Positions 6,055 to 6,271 of a stretch of 6,271 nucleotides of DNA are shown in pieces. The stretch spans positions 1-6,271 of the forward strand of contig CAZPJD010000305.1 in the NCBI GenBank assembly GCA_964586775.1, written 5' to 3'. The notes under the pieces were generated by a model that saw nothing but the letters and a program-made list of their open reading frames with translations, had not been told where the DNA came from and searched no databases. This DNA is from JADLEX01 sp964586775. GTDB taxonomy: Bacteria > Lernaellota > Lernaellaia > JACKCT01. The translations under genes were made by a program, and so were the position numbers. The first letter of the stretch is position 1, and each line of letters begins with the position of its first letter.

Positions 6055-6064
6055 TGCGATTGGG

Positions 6065-6271
6065 TCAGTGGTAGGTCGGCTTCGTCGGACCTTCGTTCGA
6101 ACGACCGGCTTCGCTCTTGCCGCCGTCGTAGACCTTGTACTTCTTGCGGAAGTGCTCGAGTTTGCGTTCGTAGTAGGTCTTTCGCAGCCGCATGTAGAGC
6201 GTGTCGTAACGCAGGAACACGTAGGCGAAGGCCATTCCGCCCAGGTGCGCGAAGTGCGCGATGCCCGGGTT
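6065..6271 (-). CDS. Rhomboid-family intramembrane serine protease (C-terminal part, 5' end outside window)
   Basis: The minus strand is open from the window edge (6271) to TGA at 6067-6065, giving the last 68 residues. They begin NPGIAHFAHLGG and continue as a hydrophobic helix (MAFAYVFL). This is the last core helix of rhomboid proteases, in which the His of the AHLGG motif (codon 6247-6245) is the catalytic partner of a Ser in an earlier helix, here outside the window. Rhomboids cleave transmembrane segments within the inner membrane. A second His (codon 6256-6254) precedes it. After the helix comes a polar tail of about 45 residues, rich in Tyr, Lys and Arg, then a Gly/Ser/Pro-rich end; it should lie on the cytoplasmic side. 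The tail shows no zinc-ribbon cysteines. The catalytic Ser and the start cannot be checked. Family assignment rests on the short AHLGG helix but is characteristic. Confidence 0.85.
   Translation of the reverse strand, partial: NPGIAHFAHLGGMAFAYVFLRYDTLYMRLRKTYYERKLEHFRKKYKVYDGGKSEAGRSNEGPTKPTYH

Larger units (their letters stand above)
5534..6064. other. 531-base gene-poor interval between the GT2 and rhomboid genes
   Basis: No recognisable gene was found here on either strand. The interval holds the upstream region of the minus-strand GT2 gene, a strong minus-strand terminator (5617-5650) and a possible weak one (6042-6054). At 5652-5798 several inverted repeats could fold as RNA: 5652-5658 with 5709-5715, 5717-5722 with 5740-5745, and 5763-5769 with 5792-5798. 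The part at 5821-6060 is only about 50 % GC by hand count (119 of 240), well below the flanking genes. Short plus-strand ORFs at 5670-5864 (64 aa, behind GGAGGA), 5818-5901 (27 aa) and 5928-6074 (48 aa) show no recognisable motifs, so they are not called as genes. A 10-base direct repeat, AAGCGTTACG, occurs at 5836-5845 and 5931-5940. No tRNA, CRISPR or transposon end was seen. Confidence 0.6.

Noticed and set aside
6088..6102. GTTCGAAC resembling a tRNA T-arm
   Set aside because: It lies inside the rhomboid coding sequence and no acceptor or anticodon arms can be built around it.

Overview
The window comes from a GC-rich (roughly 65-70 % in genes), Gram-negative-looking bacterium. An Asp-rich, cysteine-rich exported-type protein, a DUF2723/GT117 membrane glycosyltransferase with a TPR tail and a rhomboid protease together suggest a deltaproteobacterial or myxobacterial-type lineage or a related environmental genome. 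That placement is inference; no rRNA or marker gene is present.

Layout, left to right. (1) 1-294 (+) is the 3' end of a gene for an Asp/Ser-repeat, eight-cysteine protein, closed by a textbook intrinsic terminator (315-343). (2) 417-2630 and 2641-3402 (+) form a two-gene unit: a 737-aa polytopic GT-C-type glycosyltransferase (DUF2723/TMEM260-like, GT117) with C-terminal TPR-like repeats, then a 253-aa soluble Alg5/DPM1-like family 2 glycosyltransferase whose GTG start sits 10 bases after the previous stop behind a strong Shine-Dalgarno. (3) 3411-4571 and 4571-5533 (-) form a second, convergent two-gene unit: a 320-aa DPM1/GtrB-like GT2 with two C-terminal membrane helices, translationally coupled (TGATG) to a 386-aa GT4 glycosyltransferase. 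The two units end only 8 bases apart. (4) 5534-6064 is a 531-base gene-poor stretch holding a strong minus-strand terminator (5617-5650), a segment near 50 % GC, possible RNA structure and doubtful small ORFs. (5) 6065-6271 (-) is the 3' end of a rhomboid intramembrane protease gene, containing the catalytic-His AHLGG motif.

The central four genes are a glycan-assembly locus. The simplest reading, which is inference, is that the two DPM1/Alg5-type GT2 enzymes load sugars onto polyprenyl phosphate. The GT-C-like GT117 would use such a lipid-linked sugar on the outer face of the inner membrane, perhaps for protein O-glycosylation. The GT4 would add a nucleotide-sugar-derived residue to a cytoplasmic glycan intermediate. 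No CRISPR array, insertion sequence, tRNA or rRNA was seen.
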